Shown here piece by piece: positions 36,389 to 45,604 of a DNA stretch of 64,000 bases; position 1 is the stretch's first letter; each line of letters opens with the position of its first letter. Below the pieces are notes generated by a model, which was not told the DNA's origin, ran no database searches, and saw only the letters and a program-made list of their open reading frames with translations. The position numbers were made by a program, and so were the translations under genes. The DNA comes from Beggiatoa leptomitoformis (GTDB lineage Bacteria > Pseudomonadota > Gammaproteobacteria > Beggiatoales > Beggiatoaceae), in the NCBI RefSeq assembly GCF_001305575.3, contig NZ_CP012373.2, positions 1,054,001 through 1,118,000 on the forward strand, given 5' to 3'.

Positions 36389-36808
36389 ATGAGTCGTCGC
36401 TATGCCTTAACCGATGAACAATGGTCAAAACTAGAACCGCTACTCCCTGGGCGTAAAGGACATGTCGGGATGACGGCTAAAGATAACCGCTTGTTTATTG
36501 ATGCTGTTCTATTCCGTTATCGCAGTGGCATTCCTTGGCGCGACCTCCCCGAACGCTTTGGTGATTTCCGTGTCGTCCATACCCGCTTCAGTCGTTGGTC
36601 TAAGAAAGGTGTCTGGGAACGTGTTTTCAAGATACTAAGTGCCGATGCCGATAATGAATATGCCATGATAGACAGCACAATAGTTAGAGCGCATCAACAT
36701 AGTAGTGGTGGTGGCGCAGATGAAGCCATTGGACGTAGCGCAGGGGGTTTAAGTACCAAGATTAACTCCGTTGTTGACGCACTGGGCAATCCGACCCTTT
36801 TTTTTTGA
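36389..36808 (+). CDS. IS5-family transposase, first frame (OrfA)
   Basis: 139 residues from MSRRYALTDEQWSKLEPLLP; the frame is open upstream to 36323 but the homologous start is 36389. It holds the N-terminal region (DUF4096-like) and the first catalytic Asp of the DDE triad in YAMIDSTIVRAHQHS. It ends at a TGA directly after nine Ts (36798-36806). The product continues in the -1 frame (next entry), so the functional transposase is probably made by programmed -1 frameshifting on T9, as in other IS427-type elements. A sequencing or mutational indel is the alternative. Confidence 0.88.
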   Translation: MSRRYALTDEQWSKLEPLLPGRKGHVGMTAKDNRLFIDAVLFRYRSGIPWRDLPERFGDFRVVHTRFSRWSKKGVWERVFKILSADADNEYAMIDSTIVRAHQHSSGGGADEAIGRSAGGLSTKINSVVDALGNPTLFF

Positions 36809-37137
36809 CTGCGGGACAGGCAAGCGACCTTGAAGGGGCTGATGCTCTTATTCCTCAGATAAAGGCAAACGCTTTATTGGCTGATAAGGCTTATGATGCT
36901 GATGAACGGGTTAGAGATGTTTTAAAACAGAAAAGCATAGAACCTGTGATTCCGTTCAGGAAAAATCGTTTAAATCCACCTGATTATGATAAAGCTCTTT
37001 ATAAGGCACGTTATTTAATCGAGCATTTCTTTGGTAAATTAAAGCAATATCGTGCAATAGCTACACGATATGATAAACGCGCTAGGAATTTCTTAAGTGG
37101 GGTTTATTTGGCTTCTACCTTGATTCTTTTAGCTTGA
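36805..37137 (+). CDS. IS5-family transposase, second frame (OrfB, catalytic C-terminal part)
   Basis: 110 residues readable from a TTG at 36805, but most likely expressed as a fusion with OrfA after a -1 slip on the T9 run. It carries the second Asp (ALLADKAYDADE) and the catalytic Glu (RYLIEHFFGKLKQYR) of the DDE triad, then the closing ARNFLSGVYLASTLILL. Its last bases overlap, on the opposite strand, the IS-encoded tail of the GT-C-like gene. Confidence 0.88.
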   Translation: MTAGQASDLEGADALIPQIKANALLADKAYDADERVRDVLKQKSIEPVIPFRKNRLNPPDYDKALYKARYLIEHFFGKLKQYRAIATRYDKRARNFLSGVYLASTLILLA

Positions 37138-38679
37138 ACCTTTAACCCTTCTTATTTGATGACAGGCTCTAATTTCCTCTAACGGATGTTGTTCTAAACG
37201 CCCATCAATCAGACGAAATAACAAGGTTTTTTCAGGAACAAGATATTTTGTTGGACGTTGAGAACCCGTATAAATTTCGCTCTGATTTTCTACAGGCGCT
37301 TGTATATAAACACCGGTCGCATCACGTTTTACATCTTCTATTGAATAAACCGCCAGTTGATTATTGCCATACCAAACTTTTACCCCACTGTCTTTATTAA
37401 AGGCCCAAATATCAACTTCTGCAAAAATTAACGTTGTTTCATTAGGTAATACAGGATATTGTCCTTGTAACTGGGTTTTAACCAAATTCACCATTTCCGC
37501 CCGTCTGATTAAAATATTTGTTCCATCGGCAAGCGTTTGTTGCGCTAGTTTCTCATTAAAAAGCACATTAGCTTGATAAATGCCTGACACGACAACCAAA
37601 GCCCCAAGCCCAAATAATAACTTTTCCCCTCTAACCTGTTGTAATAAAAATTGAATGGCTAATAAAACCAAGCTAATAAATGCGGGCAGCGAATAAATTG
37701 CATAATAACGGTAGGTGTGATGCGGTAGGAATAACACGGGCAACAACGCGACAATCAGCCAAATAGCAAATAATAAAAATATCTTTGCCTGCTGACGGTC
37801 GATAAATAAATAGAGAATATTGAGGACGAATAAACTGACAACGCCTATGTTACGTGCAAGCCGAATAAACTCGCTTTCTGTCTGCCAAAATGGAAAAAAG
37901 ACTTGTGTGAGCCATTTACTATAAAATGAACCATTCGCAATGATATGAAACCCATAAGGGTCAATAAAATAAGGATGACTGGGTGGCAGACTTAATGGCG
38001 ATACCGCAAAACTTTTTAGGCCGATAACCCACAACATAACAATGATAAACGGCACTACACGCGGCAGCAGTGATTTAACCCCATGCCATGTATATTCCTT
38101 TAATTCAAAAATAAAAAGATAACTAAATAAAATCAGTGGTAATGTAACAGTTGATTCTTTAAACGACGTGGCAATAAAAAAAATGATGACACTAAGCATC
38201 GTTCTTTTTTGTAAAAAAAGCCAGAAAGCCAGTAAAAAACAAAACGCTCCCCCTAAATCATAAATACCCACCGCCCACAACAATGGGTCAAGGTTAATTG
38301 CAATAGCAGTGGCATAAATAAATGCCGTGAGATAAGCGATAGGGGCAGATTGTGTTAGAAAACGGATAATATAACTAATCAGTAACGCATTAAAAAAGTG
38401 TAGTAATAGCGTGATAAGATGGAAAAATAAGGCATTTGTACCAAATAATTCGTACATTAACCACATATAGGTTTGTCCTAACGGACGATAAAATAATTTT
38501 CCTGTAACACTGAAAAAGGCCGTTAGTAATGTTGCTGCTGAATTATTCTGAAAATCCCAAAGCAATCCCCAATCATCTTGAATAAAAGGCATGAATAATA
38601 CTTGCCAATAAGTGATTAAGATAATGAATACAAGGAAAAGTGGGAAAAATCGGGCAATCGGTAGAGAACGCATAATCAT
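37129..38679 (-). CDS. GT-C-like polytopic membrane protein (TMTC/PMT-like glycosyltransferase), C-terminus replaced by IS
   Basis: 516 residues with about ten transmembrane helices in the first 370. The first loop carries a DD pair (FMPFIQDDWGLLWDF) and FYRPLGQTYMWLMYELFG, with LLLHFFNALLISYI after it, a pattern of GT-C enzymes such as TMTC and PMT-type mannosyltransferases, which use polyprenyl-phosphate sugars. The C-terminal region is soluble. Residues 504-516 (RACHQIRRVKGSS) and the stop codon are encoded by the right end of the IS5-family element, so the native C-terminus has been lost or altered. It may still be functional if only a few residues are missing. The sugar donor and acceptor are unknown. 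Confidence 0.65.
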   Translation of the reverse strand: MIMRSLPIARFFPLFLVFIILITYWQVLFMPFIQDDWGLLWDFQNNSAATLLTAFFSVTGKLFYRPLGQTYMWLMYELFGTNALFFHLITLLLHFFNALLISYIIRFLTQSAPIAYLTAFIYATAIAINLDPLLWAVGIYDLGGAFCFLLAFWLFLQKRTMLSVIIFFIATSFKESTVTLPLILFSYLFIFELKEYTWHGVKSLLPRVVPFIIVMLWVIGLKSFAVSPLSLPPSHPYFIDPYGFHIIANGSFYSKWLTQVFFPFWQTESEFIRLARNIGVVSLFVLNILYLFIDRQQAKIFLLFAIWLIVALLPVLFLPHHTYRYYAIYSLPAFISLVLLAIQFLLQQVRGEKLLFGLGALVVVSGIYQANVLFNEKLAQQTLADGTNILIRRAEMVNLVKTQLQGQYPVLPNETTLIFAEVDIWAFNKDSGVKVWYGNNQLAVYSIEDVKRDATGVYIQAPVENQSEIYTGSQRPTKYLVPEKTLLFRLIDGRLEQHPLEEIRACHQIRRVKGSS

Positions 38680-38777
38680 GGTCGCTAGTGAAATAACATA
38701 GGCGCGTATAGTAGCGTTTTTTAATGCGTAATTCTTTAGTGATAATTGATTTTAATGCAGGGAAAAATACAGGCAGG

Positions 38778-38806
38778 TGTCGGAAGGTCTATTGACCTTC
38801 CTGACA
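38778..38806 (-). terminator. Hairpin downstream of the BI-1/YccA-type gene
   Basis: GGAAGGTC (38782-38789) pairs with GACCTTCC (38794-38801), extended by TGTC/GACA after a mismatch. It lies 16 bp or so downstream of the stop at 38822 on the minus strand. No direct T tract follows. Confidence 0.5.
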
Positions 38807-38821
38807 GGACGGAGAGAAAAA

Positions 38822-39523
38822 CTATTCGTCGCCGAAAATACCTAAAATGTTTAATAAACTGACAAATAAGTTATAAATACTGATATATAACGTTACGGTT
38901 GCCATGATGTAATTGGTTTCGTAACCATGCACCATGTCACTCGTCTGCCATAAAATCATGCCTGACATAAGCAATACAAACATGGCAGAAACCGCTAAAT
39001 GCAGTCCGGGTAAATTAAAAACCAGCGCACCAATACCCGCTAAAAAGGCAATTAATACGCCTGTCACAACAAAACCGCTCAGAAAACTAAAATCTTTCCG
39101 CGAAGTCAGCGCGTATCCTGATAACCCTAAGAAAATCACCGCAGTTGAACCAAAAGCCATCATCACTAACTCGTGACCATTCCCAAAGGCTTTCATGTAC
39201 ATGCCAACAACAGGCCCTAATGTCATCCCCATAAAACCCGTCAGGGCAAATACAGCCAAAATTCCCCAAACACTGTTACGCAAGGCAGAAACAGTAAAAA
39301 ATAAGCCAAAATAGCCAACCAATACAATAACCCAATGTAAAGGAGGCATATCCATTGCCAATGCAATACCCGCTGTTATCGCACTGAACAATAAAGTCAT
39401 GGATAACAAAGTATAAGTATTACGAATCAGCTTATTCGCTTCTGTTGTTGATAAGGGCTGTACAGAATCCATATCAATTACTTGCGCGGTGGGTACTCGA
39501 TTAAACAGGCTTTTATCACTCAT
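38822..39523 (-). CDS. Bax inhibitor-1/YccA-family integral membrane protein
   Basis: 233 residues from the ATG at 39523, chosen because a perfect AGGAGG (39530-39535) lies 6 bases upstream; an upstream in-frame start at 39538 overlaps that site. Seven transmembrane helices follow a polar N-terminal 40 residues. Family marks include the Asn/Thr-rich N-terminal block (TTEANKLIRNTYTLLSMTL) and late helices ending GYETNYIMATVTLYISIYNL with the conserved Asp/Asn-containing region and a final acidic tail. YccA in E. coli binds and restrains the protease FtsH; BI-1 relatives conduct calcium. Single gene. Confidence 0.9.
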   Translation of the reverse strand: MSDKSLFNRVPTAQVIDMDSVQPLSTTEANKLIRNTYTLLSMTLLFSAITAGIALAMDMPPLHWVIVLVGYFGLFFTVSALRNSVWGILAVFALTGFMGMTLGPVVGMYMKAFGNGHELVMMAFGSTAVIFLGLSGYALTSRKDFSFLSGFVVTGVLIAFLAGIGALVFNLPGLHLAVSAMFVLLMSGMILWQTSDMVHGYETNYIMATVTLYISIYNLFVSLLNILGIFGDE

Positions 39524-39673
39524 AATTAACCTCCTCAAGAAAACCGTTGCATATAATTCTGCTTACTCAAATGCAGATGGTTTGCTAACCCCGCATTATT
39601 ATTCACTAAAAGCAATACAAGACATATTATGGGGGGAGAAATGCAGATTTGCAAGTTTCTATCATCACCTAAA

Positions 39674-40309
39674 TTATGGCTTACGTTGCCATTGCCCGCG
39701 TGTATCCTGATACCACCATCCTTTTGCTGCCCGTTCAATCCAACGGCTAGCAAATGTCGAGCGAATTTCAGTTTCCCACTCAGGATGTCCATTTGCCAAC
39801 GCTAATTCACGATAAAGAGCTAAACGGTCATTATTTTCTTCCACAACCCAACGATTAACATTATTACGGTTTTTTAAGGGAACAAGACTAGGATCACGTA
39901 AAGTAACCAATGCATCAGCCGTTAAACCCACCGCGCCACTCTCATAATAAGCCTTTAAATCCTTAAAACGGGTTGCCATCCCGTTTTGTAAGACTTGAAT
40001 CGTTGGGCTAGACACATCAATATTTGCCTCAGCCTGCGCGCTAGGAATCAATAATTCGAACACACTGGCAAACCAATTGCTTGATTGAGGTAATGCGGAT
40101 TGCTTATCTGTCGCAGGTTTTACCTCGGTTACAGGCTTCTCTGTTGCTGGTTTGTCTGTTGCCCCTGATTTTTCACCCCATACTTGGTCAATAATTTGAT
40201 CTGCTGCTTTTTCTGCGGCGGCAGCAGGAAAATACACGTTAATGGTGACACATGCTGTTAAGAAAAGTCCCAATAATGCGGTTACAAAATGGATTGGTCG
40301 TATAAACAT
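39674..40309 (-). CDS. YdbL-like DUF1318 lipoprotein
   Basis: 211 residues. The signal peptide has a lipobox (LGLFLTACVTINVYFPAAAA), followed by the DUF1318 hallmark VYFPAAAAEKAADQIIDQVW. A Lys/Thr/Pro-rich linker is longer than in E. coli YdbL. The C-terminal domain at about 105-210 (YYESGAVGLTADALVTLRDP, NRNNVNRWVVEENNDR) is the conserved part. YdbL is encoded with YdbH and YnbE, which bridge the envelope for lipid transport; neither partner is adjacent here. The final Trp-rich stretch (GWWYQDTRGQWQRK) is probably an extension. Single gene. Confidence 0.8.
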   Translation of the reverse strand: MFIRPIHFVTALLGLFLTACVTINVYFPAAAAEKAADQIIDQVWGEKSGATDKPATEKPVTEVKPATDKQSALPQSSNWFASVFELLIPSAQAEANIDVSSPTIQVLQNGMATRFKDLKAYYESGAVGLTADALVTLRDPSLVPLKNRNNVNRWVVEENNDRLALYRELALANGHPEWETEIRSTFASRWIERAAKGWWYQDTRGQWQRKP

Positions 40310-40608
40310 GCAAAGCTCCTTGTATCTGCTATCAACTGCCTATGTTTAAATAATACTGGTAAATGCCGTTCATTATGACAGAAATCAATCATACTTCAGG
40401 GGATTCTCTGCCAACACTTTATGAGTGGTATTATCAGCAAGTCCATCAAAAAAACATTAATAACCCCATTTACACCCATATAACAACCCAATTTTTTACT
40501 ATTTTTAACAAAATAGCTCATACACACTATAAAATGGAAGATTGCCCAATTGAGTGCAAAACTCCTACAATAGCAACATTATCCTATATTTGTTTTTAAG
40601 GTTACGAT

Positions 40609-42351
40609 ATGACTGAAGAAGCCACAATGACTCAAGAAAAAATATCCCCAGATAGCGTTAATAATCCAGAAAAAAAACCTGCTCCAAATTTTATTCGTCA
40701 TATCATTAATGAGGATATTCAAACCAATAAACACGGTGGCAACGTTGCTACCCGCTTTCCCCCCGAGCCTAACGGCTACTTACACATCGGACACGCGAAA
40801 TCTATCTGCCTTAATTTTGGCTTAGCGTTGGAATATAACGGCGTATGTTACATGCGCTTCGACGATACCAACCCCAGCAAAGAAGACATTGAATACGTTG
40901 AAAGTATCATGCGCGATGTTCGCTGGCTAGGCTTTGAATGGGGAGAAGGGAATTTACGCCATTCCTCAGACTACTTCGACCAACTATATGACTATGCCAT
41001 ACAACTGATAAAACGAAATAAAGCCTACGTTTGCAGTTTAAGTCCCGAAGAAATTCGCACCTATCGCGGTACACTAACCGAAACAGGCAAAGACAGCCCC
41101 TATCGTAACCGCTCTATTGAAGAAAATTTAGACCTGTTTGAACGGATGCGACTTGGCGAATTTAACGAAGGCGAACAAGTATTACGGGCAAAAATCAACA
41201 TGCAATCGCCCAACATAAACCTGCGCGACCCTGTTATCTACCGCATAAAAAAAATGACGCACCACATGACGGGTGACAAATGGTGTATTTACCCCATGTA
41301 TGACTACACCCACTGCCTATCCGACATGCTAGAAGGCATCACCCACTCCATTTGCACCCTAGAATTTGAAGACCATCGCCCCTTGTATGACTGGGTATTA
41401 GACGAACTACAAACCCCCTGTCATCCACAACAAATTGAATTCGCGCGACTATCCCTAAATTACACAGTAATGAGTAAGCGAAAACTCAACGAACTAGTCA
41501 TAAATCGCTACGTCAATGGCTGGACTGACCCACGCTTACCCACCATCAGCGGTTTACGTCGTCGCGGCTACACACCCAACGCCATCCGTGATTTTTGTGA
41601 ACGGATAGGCGTAACAAAATCCGATACTTGCATAGATATGGCATTACTAGAAACCTGTGTACGCGAAGACCTAAACACCAGCGCGCCACGGGCTTTCTGC
41701 GTACAACGCCCCTTAAAACTCATCATCGACAACTATCCTGCCGACCAAGTGGAATACATGGAAGCCCCATGGCTAACAGAAAAGCCCGAATTAGGCGTGC
41801 GGAAAATCCCATTTACCCGTGAATTATTCATTGAGCAAGAAGACTTCATGGAAACCCCGCCCAAAGGCTACTTCCGCCTACAACCCAATGGAGAAGTCCG
41901 CCTGCGCTACGGCTACATCATAAAATGCATAAGCGTAGAAAAAGACCCCATAACGGATGAAATCCTTGCAGTTCACTGCACATACGACCTAGAAACCCGC
42001 CATGGAATGCCACAAAGCAACCGAAAAGTAAAAGGCACAATCCACTGGTTATCTGCCAACCATTCCATCCCTGCGGAAGTCCGTTTATACGACCGATTAT
42101 TCACCGTCGCCAATCCTGACAGCGCGGGGGGAGATTACAAAGACCATTTAAACGCCGATTCGATGATTGTTTTAAAAGACAGCCGTGTCGAACCCGATTT
42201 AGCAACCGCAAAACCCGAAGACCACTATCAATTTGAACGTTTAGGATATTTTTGTGCAGATGAATTTGATAACAACGCAGAACATCTAGTCTTTAACCGC
42301 ACTGTCACACTACGCGACACATGGGCAAAGGTAGAAAAGAAAGGCAAATAA
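40609..42351 (+). CDS. glnS: Glutaminyl-tRNA synthetase
   Basis: 580 residues, near the bacterial norm of 555-560 with a short N-terminal extension. The class I signatures are present: [20 protein letters not shown] (HIGH) at about 45-65 and TVMSKRKL (KMSKS variant) at about 285. GlnRS-specific blocks [17 protein letters not shown] and the C-terminal anticodon-binding beta-barrels ([13 protein letters not shown]) are intact. It charges tRNA-Gln directly, as expected in gammaproteobacteria. AAGG lies about 9 bases before the ATG. The 299 bp upstream hold no supported gene. Confidence 0.97.
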   Translation: MTEEATMTQEKISPDSVNNPEKKPAPNFIRHIINEDIQTNKHGGNVATRFPPEPNGYLHIGHAKSICLNFGLALEYNGVCYMRFDDTNPSKEDIEYVESIMRDVRWLGFEWGEGNLRHSSDYFDQLYDYAIQLIKRNKAYVCSLSPEEIRTYRGTLTETGKDSPYRNRSIEENLDLFERMRLGEFNEGEQVLRAKINMQSPNINLRDPVIYRIKKMTHHMTGDKWCIYPMYDYTHCLSDMLEGITHSICTLEFEDHRPLYDWVLDELQTPCHPQQIEFARLSLNYTVMSKRKLNELVINRYVNGWTDPRLPTISGLRRRGYTPNAIRDFCERIGVTKSDTCIDMALLETCVREDLNTSAPRAFCVQRPLKLIIDNYPADQVEYMEAPWLTEKPELGVRKIPFTRELFIEQEDFMETPPKGYFRLQPNGEVRLRYGYIIKCISVEKDPITDEILAVHCTYDLETRHGMPQSNRKVKGTIHWLSANHSIPAEVRLYDRLFTVANPDSAGGDYKDHLNADSMIVLKDSRVEPDLATAKPEDHYQFERLGYFCADEFDNNAEHLVFNRTVTLRDTWAKVEKKGK

Positions 42352-42364
42352 GATAAAGAGAACA

Positions 42365-42388
42365 GCGGCGAATTTATTTATTCGCCGC
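42365..42388 (+). terminator. Hairpin after glnS
   Basis: GCGGCGAAT (42365-42373) and ATTCGCCGC (42380-42388) are a perfect 9-bp stem with a 6-base loop, 13 bases after the glnS stop. There is no T tract. Confidence 0.6.
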
Positions 42389-42595
42389 ATAACTACATGG
42401 AAATAAACAAGTAGCATCGTTCGTTACAAGTAAAAATTTACCGCCGAATCCGTGCTAAAATGGGTTGTTCACCATTAAAAACCAGTAAACCAGCATTATA
42501 AAGTCACTTTTTGCATTGCAGGTAACACATTTATTTAATGTGATTTATTTTATTAACCTTATTTATTTGCACTGCCCTTTATTCAATTAAAAACC

Positions 42596-42692
42596 GTCTG
42601 AACCAGAATTCGCAGATATACAGCGTTTTTAGATAAAATAACGCTTATCCACATATTTTTATCCTTAAAATACCATCAATTCTGATTCAGAC
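42596..42692. repeat. Second copy of the GTCTGAATCAGAATT inverted repeat, with an inner hairpin
   Basis: The arm at 42596-42610 (GTCTGAACCAGAATT, one mismatch) pairs with AATTCTGATTCAGAC at 42678-42692. Inside the loop, AGCGTT (42622-42627) and AACGCT (42640-42645) form a second hairpin. It lies just 3' of nrdA and is the same element as at 2151-2201. Confidence 0.7.
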
Positions 42693-42706
42693 AAAAACGC
42701 TACTTT

Positions 42707-45535
42707 CTATTGACAAGCCTCACAATCAGGGTCGTCAATCAAGCAGACTTTAGGGATTTCGTTTTCCTCATCTTCTATAACGGCTGCTTTGTTACTGCGA
42801 ACCGTGTTTTTCTCAACATGGGTTGCCCCCATAGAACGTAAGTAATACGTGGTTTTTAAACCCCGTAACCACGCTAATTTGTATAACAAATCTAATTTAC
42901 GCCCCGATGGTTCTAAGAGATAAAGATTGAGCGATTGCGATTGGTCTATCCATTTTTGCCGACGTGACCCCGCTTCAATTAGCCATGATGGGTCAACTTC
43001 AAATGCAGTCGCATATAATGATTTTAACTCATTGGGAACTCTATCAATATTCTGCACACTACCATCAAAATATTTTAAATCGTTGACCATGACTTCATCC
43101 CACAAATTCAGACTTTTTAAGTCACGGACTAAATAGGGATTAACAACGGTAAACTCACCCGATAAATTTGATTTTACAAATAAGTTTTGATAAGTCGGCT
43201 CAATGGATTGCGTAACACCCACAATATTGGAAATCGTTGCAGTTGGTGCAATTGCCATGCAGTTGGAATTTCGCATTCCATCACGTTTTACTTTTTCGCG
43301 TAGTGTTTCCCAATCTAGGGTGAAACTGTTGGACATTTCCAAATATTGCCCGCGTGTTTCATGCAGTAAATTAACACTATCAATGGGTAAAATGCCCTGA
43401 CTCCACAATGACCCCGCAAAAGTGGAATATTTCCCGCGTTCAACGGCTAATTCATTAGAGCCTTCAATCGCAAAATAGCTTATATATTCCATTGATTCAT
43501 CAGCAAAAGCAACGGCTTTATCGGTACTGTAGGGAATACGTAATTGATAGAGTGCATCTTGAAAACCCATGATGCCAAGTCCGATGGGGCGGTGTCTTAA
43601 GTTGGCGGTACGTGCTTGTGGAACGGCGTAATAATTGATGTCGATAACATTATCAAGCATCCGCATGGCGGTTTTGACGGTACGTTGTAGTTTTGCAACA
43701 TCTAAACGGTCGTTTGTGATATGTTGCGCGAGATTAATACTCCCTAAATTGCAAACCGCTATTTCATAACGAGATGTATTTAAAACTATTTCTGTGCACA
43801 AATTAGATGAATGCACAACGCCAACATGTTGTTGTGGTGAACGCACATTGCAGGGGTCTTTAAAGCAAATCCATGGATGCCCTGTTTCAAATAGCATGGT
43901 GAGCATTTTGCGCCAGAGTTCTACGGCAGACACTCGTTTGTAAATCTTTAATTTGCCTTGTTCGGCAATCGCTTCGTAGCTTTCATAGGCTGTTTTGAAT
44001 GTATCACCACATAAATCATGCAAATCTGGGGTTTCATTGGGTGAGAATAACGACCAATGCCCATTTTCCATCACTCGTTGCATGAATAAATCAGGAATCC
44101 AGTTTGCGGTATTCATGTCATGCGTGCGACGGCGTTCATCACCCGTGTTTTTGCGTAATTCGAGAAATTCTTCTATGTCAATATGCCATGTTTCTAAGTA
44201 GGCACATCCTGAGCCTTTGCGCTTGCCACCCTGATTAACGCTGACTAGGGTATCATTCGCCACTTTGAGAAAAGGCACAACGCCTTGCGATTTGCCGTTA
44301 GTGCCTTTGATTCTCGCGCCCATTCCGCGCACAGGTGTCCAGTCGTTGCCAATTCCACCTGCCCATTTTTGCATCATGGCGTTGTCTTTTATCGCGCCGA
44401 AAATGCCGTCTAAATCATCAGGAACAGTGCTAACAAAACAGCTTGAGAGTTGTGAGCGTAGCGTACCCGAGTTGAAGAGGGTCGGGGTACTGCTCATAAA
44501 ATCGAAACGGGATAGGAGATTATAAAATTCAATGGCGCGTTCTTCGCGTTGAATTTCATTAATTGCAAGCCCCATTGCAACGCGCATAAAAAACGCTTGT
44601 GGGAGTTCAAAACGGGTATCTTGGCTGTGTAAAAAGTAGCGGTCGTAAAGGGTTTGTAAGCCTAAATAGGTAAATTGTAAATCGCAATGGGCATTTAATG
44701 CCGCACCGAGTTTGTCTAAATCGAACTCCGCTAAAATGGGATTTAATAATTCTAATGCGATACCTTTATGAATATAGTGTTTAAAGTATTCCGCATAGTA
44801 GTGTTTCATTTCTGTCGCAGTAACTGTATGCGGTTCAAACTTGAGCAGGGTTAAGGCTTCCGTGCGTAAATTGTCGAGCAGCAACCGTGAGGCGACATAA
44901 GTGTAATTCGGCTCTTTTTCAACCAACGCGCGCGCACTCATGACTAATACATGACTGACATCTTTTTCAGAAATGCCGTCGTAGAGGTTTTTTAGGCTTT
45001 CTTCAACAATCTTTTCAGGATTAACATAGTCTAAGTTTTCACAGGCTTCGGCAACGATTCTGTGTAAGCGGTCTTCATTTAATGGCATGAGATTATTATC
45101 TAAGTCTTTGACGTGTAACACAGCTGTTTTTTTCCGTTCCGCACGAAGGGCTGCATGTCGCTCGCGATATAAAACATATTCACGGGCAATTTTATGTTCT
45201 CCTTCACGCATTAATGCAAGTTCTACTTGGTCTTGAATTTCTTCAATGTGGACTTTGCCTGTTTCTTCTAATCGGCGTTCAATACCTTTAAGAACTTGCT
45301 TAGTAAGTTGTTGTACAAGGGTTTTTATGCGATTAGAGCTAGAGGCGGAGTGTCCTTCCACTTCTAAAAATGCTTTGGTAATCGCAATGGCTATTTTGTT
45401 CGCGTCGAAACTGGTCAACTGTCCTTGTCGGCGAATAACTTGGTATTGGTTTAATTCCGCGTTATCCCATTCAGTGAGGATGCTATCCATCAACAGGTTT
45501 GCGGTTTGAGGTGCGATGTGAGTATCAATTGTCAT
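42707..45535 (-). CDS. nrdA: Class Ia ribonucleoside-diphosphate reductase alpha subunit
   Basis: 942 residues, at the long end for NrdA because it has two ATP-cone domains in tandem: QVIRRQGQLTSFDANKIAIA at about 33-52 and VKDLDNNLMPLNEDRLHRIV at about 142-161. The active-site elements are present: QLSSCFVSTV, the SSNLCTEI segment with the radical-site Cys, and the C-terminal redox pair in DPDCEACQ at the very end. It reduces ribonucleotides to deoxyribonucleotides with NrdB. No nrdB is in the window, which is unusual because the two normally adjoin. The leader contains an intrinsic-terminator-like hairpin 50 bases upstream of the start. Confidence 0.96.
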   Translation of the reverse strand: MTIDTHIAPQTANLLMDSILTEWDNAELNQYQVIRRQGQLTSFDANKIAIAITKAFLEVEGHSASSSNRIKTLVQQLTKQVLKGIERRLEETGKVHIEEIQDQVELALMREGEHKIAREYVLYRERHAALRAERKKTAVLHVKDLDNNLMPLNEDRLHRIVAEACENLDYVNPEKIVEESLKNLYDGISEKDVSHVLVMSARALVEKEPNYTYVASRLLLDNLRTEALTLLKFEPHTVTATEMKHYYAEYFKHYIHKGIALELLNPILAEFDLDKLGAALNAHCDLQFTYLGLQTLYDRYFLHSQDTRFELPQAFFMRVAMGLAINEIQREERAIEFYNLLSRFDFMSSTPTLFNSGTLRSQLSSCFVSTVPDDLDGIFGAIKDNAMMQKWAGGIGNDWTPVRGMGARIKGTNGKSQGVVPFLKVANDTLVSVNQGGKRKGSGCAYLETWHIDIEEFLELRKNTGDERRRTHDMNTANWIPDLFMQRVMENGHWSLFSPNETPDLHDLCGDTFKTAYESYEAIAEQGKLKIYKRVSAVELWRKMLTMLFETGHPWICFKDPCNVRSPQQHVGVVHSSNLCTEIVLNTSRYEIAVCNLGSINLAQHITNDRLDVAKLQRTVKTAMRMLDNVIDINYYAVPQARTANLRHRPIGLGIMGFQDALYQLRIPYSTDKAVAFADESMEYISYFAIEGSNELAVERGKYSTFAGSLWSQGILPIDSVNLLHETRGQYLEMSNSFTLDWETLREKVKRDGMRNSNCMAIAPTATISNIVGVTQSIEPTYQNLFVKSNLSGEFTVVNPYLVRDLKSLNLWDEVMVNDLKYFDGSVQNIDRVPNELKSLYATAFEVDPSWLIEAGSRRQKWIDQSQSLNLYLLEPSGRKLDLLYKLAWLRGLKTTYYLRSMGATHVEKNTVRSNKAAVIEDEENEIPKVCLIDDPDCEACQ

Positions 45536-45580
45536 GGTTATCTTGCGCTAACATATTGTTTAAGCTGAATCGGTTTAGAT

Positions 45581-45604
45581 AAAAAAAGGTGTCATAGACA
45601 CCTT
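45581..45604 (-). terminator. Terminator-like hairpin in the nrdA leader (possible attenuator)
   Basis: Read on the minus strand: AAGGTGTC (45604-45597), three bases, GACACCTT (45593-45586), then TTTTT. This perfect 8-bp stem plus U tract has the form of an intrinsic terminator, but lies about 50 bases before the nrdA start on the same strand, so it would end transcripts begun further upstream unless an alternative fold forms. Confidence 0.6.

Larger units (their letters stand above)
36319..37169 (+). mobile_element. IS5-family (IS427-type) insertion sequence, 851 bp
   Basis: The ends are GGGCGTGTCATCAAATA (36319-36335) and the reverse complement of GAGCCTGTCATCAAATA (37153-37169), 17-bp terminal inverted repeats with two mismatches. 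A TA dinucleotide lies outside each end, consistent with a 2-bp target duplication. It contains two overlapping transposase frames joined by a T9 slippage run. It looks complete. Confidence 0.9.
42352..42706. other. Convergent intergenic region glnS/nrdA with nested hairpins
   Basis: 355 bp without a gene. It contains the glnS-side hairpin at 42365-42388 and a nested inverted repeat at 42596-42692, described separately. The remainder is AT-rich and not recognised. Confidence 0.6.

Noticed and set aside
40363-40599. 78-codon plus-strand frame upstream of glnS
   Set aside because: No ribosome site, no recognisable family, and amino acid composition like translated AT-rich DNA. It overlaps the probable glnS promoter region.
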